Assembly: GCF_004027225.2 (NCBI RefSeq)
Contig: NC_044282.2
Span: 60,009,225-60,073,224, forward strand
From: Strigops habroptila
Lineage: Eukaryota; Chordata; Aves; Psittaciformes; Psittacidae
Reading direction: 5' to 3'
Length of the DNA stretch: 64,000 bases
How positions within the stretch are numbered: the first letter of the stretch is position 1; the number at the start of each line of letters is the position of its first letter. This document shows positions 61,077 to 64,000 of this stretch, piece after piece. The notes under the pieces are model-generated. The model was not told where the DNA came from. It did not search any database and saw only the letters and a program-made list of their open reading frames with translations. Position numbers and translations under genes: made by a program.

Positions 61077-62883
61077 GCCAGTTTTCATCTTCAAGTGGGG
61101 AAGAGATTGCAGAAGGAATTGGAGTTATTCCCTGTTTCCAAAGCACATTTGGCTTCAATAGGGCCAGCTATGACACCTTTTGGACCCTGACACAACTTCA
61201 AACCTGGTTAACTCACACATAACTATTGAAAAAAGCAAGCAGATGTGAAAGGAGGAGAGACGATGTAAAACAGGAGCAACAGGAAGAGAAGAAAATTGCT
61301 CATTTATTGACTCTTCCTCCCTTTGTGTTCGCCAAAGGCAAGCGCAATGGGGAAGAGCATGGAGGGTTGTGTGTGTTTGGCCATGAGGCTGTCCCTCAGG
61401 CAGAGGGACGGAGCATCTATTTGCAAAAAGAACACTTTTTATTTCATTATTAGACACCCACATCAATCAGCTGCAAGACACAAATCCATACCAAACCAGG
61501 TTTCCCTAGTGCTGGAGCTCAATAAACCACTTATTCCCTGAAGCGGCATCCTTGGGGTGGTGTTTCTGTGTAACTAAACACACTCAGACACTCTGTGATG
61601 AGCTCGGTATAAGACACTCTTAGAGAAAATGTGATTTTAGCAATTTATTACAATTTAGGAAATGTTGGCAAGCCATACCTGAGCAATAATAGTGTAATTC
61701 CTGGATTTACCAAAGAAATGTATGAATATTGCTGTGGCCATAAAGGGAAAAACTGCGAAATTAAGCAAGATAGATAATAAAAGTATAAACAATTATTGTA
61801 AATAAAATATTAAAACTCTGCACTTTTAAAAATTAATTACAGGTTTTTGTGCTCCTACAGTTCATATTCACTTTCAGAAGATTATTTTTTTCCTTTGAAT
61901 TATAAGGATTAGAAAGATACGGATTGTTTCGGAACCTGATATGAGGCTCTCAGAATCACAAGACTCCAGGAGGTAGAGCTTTAAAAAAATGCGCCAAATC
62001 TCATGAATCTTTGGCTTCAGCTGCAAAGAACCAGGAGCATTGCTTGAAGGGGAAGTGGATGGTTAATGGACAAAATCTGGACTTTGCTTTCTCTCCTCTG
62101 ACACATTGCTTTGGCAAAAGCTCTGATGATGTTGGGTCTTTACCCTGGCATTACGTAAAGGCTGGAGAGATTAGGGACCTATTGCACCAAACAGGTAAGG
62201 AGAGATCATCCTTGCAGCAACACTCCTTTCTTGCCAAAAAATGATCAGTTTGCTGGTGCCCTTGGAGCTGCACTCTAGCATCCCCTGCCAAGAACCTCCT
62301 CTATTGAGGGCTGGTCTAAAGGTCATCCCACCCATCCAACAACATGCTGTGACCTCACTTCAGGAGGGAAGTTACTGGGGATGTGTTTATCCTGCCAGGA
62401 GCATGGTCCTAGCCTTTTTCCCTGGACAAGAAGGGCATTGAGGAGGCCCACAGGACCAGGAACAAAGGCAGAGACATGCTGAGGAACCAGCAGCGAAGTG
62501 GAGGACATATCTCTTGAACTTAACTTTATTGAACAGGGGGCATACAATTTGATTACAGGAAGATATTTAAGAACCTCCTCAAGCATGGCTGGATGGCCAA
62601 GTCCCAGGATGTTGGTGGAAAGGAGATGGCCAGGCCTGTTTGTGTGAGACCACACTAGGGATCCACACTGCTACGCCACATCTCTCCTGCTTCTTGGTTC
62701 CTTGTGCCAGATACTGAGACACCCATACAAGGGACTGCATGTCCAACCTGAGCAGAGTCTGAGCCCTCCCTGGCTGGCACAGCCTTGCTGTAACCATATA
62801 TTGGATTTGTTTGCTCTCCAAAACAGTGTCACAGCATCAAAATTGCCTGCTGGGTATGGTTTTATTCTGGGCTAATCCCTGAT

Positions 62884-62925
62884 CTATTCCTATTCCTATT
62901 CCTATTCCTATTCCTATTCCTATTC
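62884..62925. repeat. (CTATTC)7 hexamer microsatellite
   Basis: Seven perfect tandem copies of CTATTC with no interruptions. The perfect state suggests recent expansion or ongoing length variation. Confidence 0.95.
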
Positions 62926-64000
62926 TGCTCAGCAGTAAAAGCTAAGAGAAAGGAGAAGGGAGGGGGTGCACTTGTTATTTATGTTTGCCTCCTGGAGCAA
63001 CCACTACACGTACTGAAGTCCTTTTTCCTAGGAAGTGGCCAGACATCGCCTGCTGATGGGAAGTAGAGAAAAAATCTGTTTTCCTTTGCTTGTACATACA
63101 ACCTTTGCTTTTGCTTTATTGAACTGCGTTTATCTTGAGCCATGAGGGGTTTTTTTCCATCTTATTTTCTTCCCTCCCTTTCCTGCTGAGGAGGGAAGTG
63201 ATAGAGTGGCTTGGTGGGCACCTGGTGTCCAGCAAGGGTCAATCCCCACAATCTCATTTGCTCCCCTGGGAAAGTTTGGCTGAGAAACCTGAGGTTATGC
63301 CTGTGCTAAGAAACAACCCCTCCTTCAGATGTCTTCTGTTCCGCTTTACACTAACCTTCAGAAGAGCTGAGGAGATGTACAGAGATGTCTTCAAACCATC
63401 CAACTCTATCTGCTTCCAACCATGACTCCAAGTCCATTGTCCTTTCTTCTTCCATCTGTCTATATCTACCTCTTGTCATACCATGAGACTTTAAAACTCT
63501 AGAGCCACAAAGATCTTTCCAACCTCTATCTGCTCAGTGGTGTGCATGCTCCATGAGCACTGGGACCTTGAAAAGGAGCAGAGCACCTTCCCTTAAAGTT
63601 TTTTAGTGTGCACCTACAGATAGCCGCGGCATCATCATTGCTTCAGCTCTATGCATTCCCTCTTACATGAGAAAAGCAAAGTGAAGACAACAAAGCCCAT
63701 TACTGACTCCAAGGCAAGCCAGCAAGATGTAAATCTGAGAATTAAAAGCAAACAGATTAGGAGGCTTTTGTTTCTGCTGCATCAATGTGATTACAGGGTA
63801 AAATATTCTTAAATCTGAAGAACAGGGTGGAGAGAAAATGTGAAAAGTAGAATAGTTGGTTTTTGTAGGGCTTTAAGGACCTGGTAGGTAATGTTGGTCC
63901 TCTCCCCAGCTACAGCAACTGTGGATGAAGCACCGTCATGTATAGCACTTACAGAAGCCAGACTAAGCATGTATAAACAAGAGTCAACTCATTATCAAAG

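Larger units (their letters stand above)
59536..64000. other. Intergenic sequence to the end of the window
   Basis: No gene recognised. The notable items are a perfect palindrome at 60,774-60,797, an (AT)8 repeat at 61,061-61,076, an AT-rich stretch around 61.6-61.9 kb and a CTATTC hexamer repeat at 62,884-62,925. The open frames at 59,944-60,442 overlap in two frames without motifs. Confidence 0.5.

Overview
The window looks like nuclear DNA from a bird. It carries many truncated CR1 LINE fragments of the avian type, whose 3' ends finish in ATTCTATG-like 8-bp repeats rather than poly(A). Unique sequence is sparse in open reading frames, and CpG is depleted except around one probable promoter. 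The single protein-coding gene I can support is the avian orthologue of FAM167A (DIORA-1; DUF3259 family). I cannot assign a species.

Layout. 1-12,000: intergenic, with two CR1 fragments and no recognisable exon. About 12,000-13,100: a GC- and CpG-rich block that probably holds the FAM167A promoter, with a candidate non-coding first exon ending at a strong splice donor (12,691). 12,691-20,863: intron 1. 20,864-21,403: exon 2, holding 5' UTR and codons 1-126. 21,404-30,205: intron 2, with four CR1 pieces or tails and an AT-rich tract. 30,206-30,469: the last coding exon (codons 127-213), followed by a probable 3' UTR reaching perhaps 32,650. From there to 64,000: intergenic, with a decayed internal CR1 fragment that still shows endonuclease/reverse-transcriptase remnants (about 37.3-38.35 kb), several short CR1 3' ends (48.8, 50.8, 51.6, 55.5, 56.4, 59.3 kb) and several simple repeats.

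The two coding exons join in phase 0 to give a 213-residue protein. From memory it aligns end to end with the roughly 214-residue mammalian FAM167A. In human the gene is flanked by BLK (head-to-head, upstream) and TDH (downstream). I see no exon of either here, so the window appears to be FAM167A with its flanking non-coding DNA.

I found no convincing novel biological system. The best observations are modest: an alternative-acceptor/upstream-ORF arrangement at the FAM167A start codon; two perfect inverted repeats, each presenting a pair of forkhead-type motifs (17.05 and 46.45 kb); other perfect short palindromes; a CR1 copy with an internal deletion next to a closely related intact 3' end; and an unexplained 232-codon open frame at 39.5-40.2 kb that is probably not coding.
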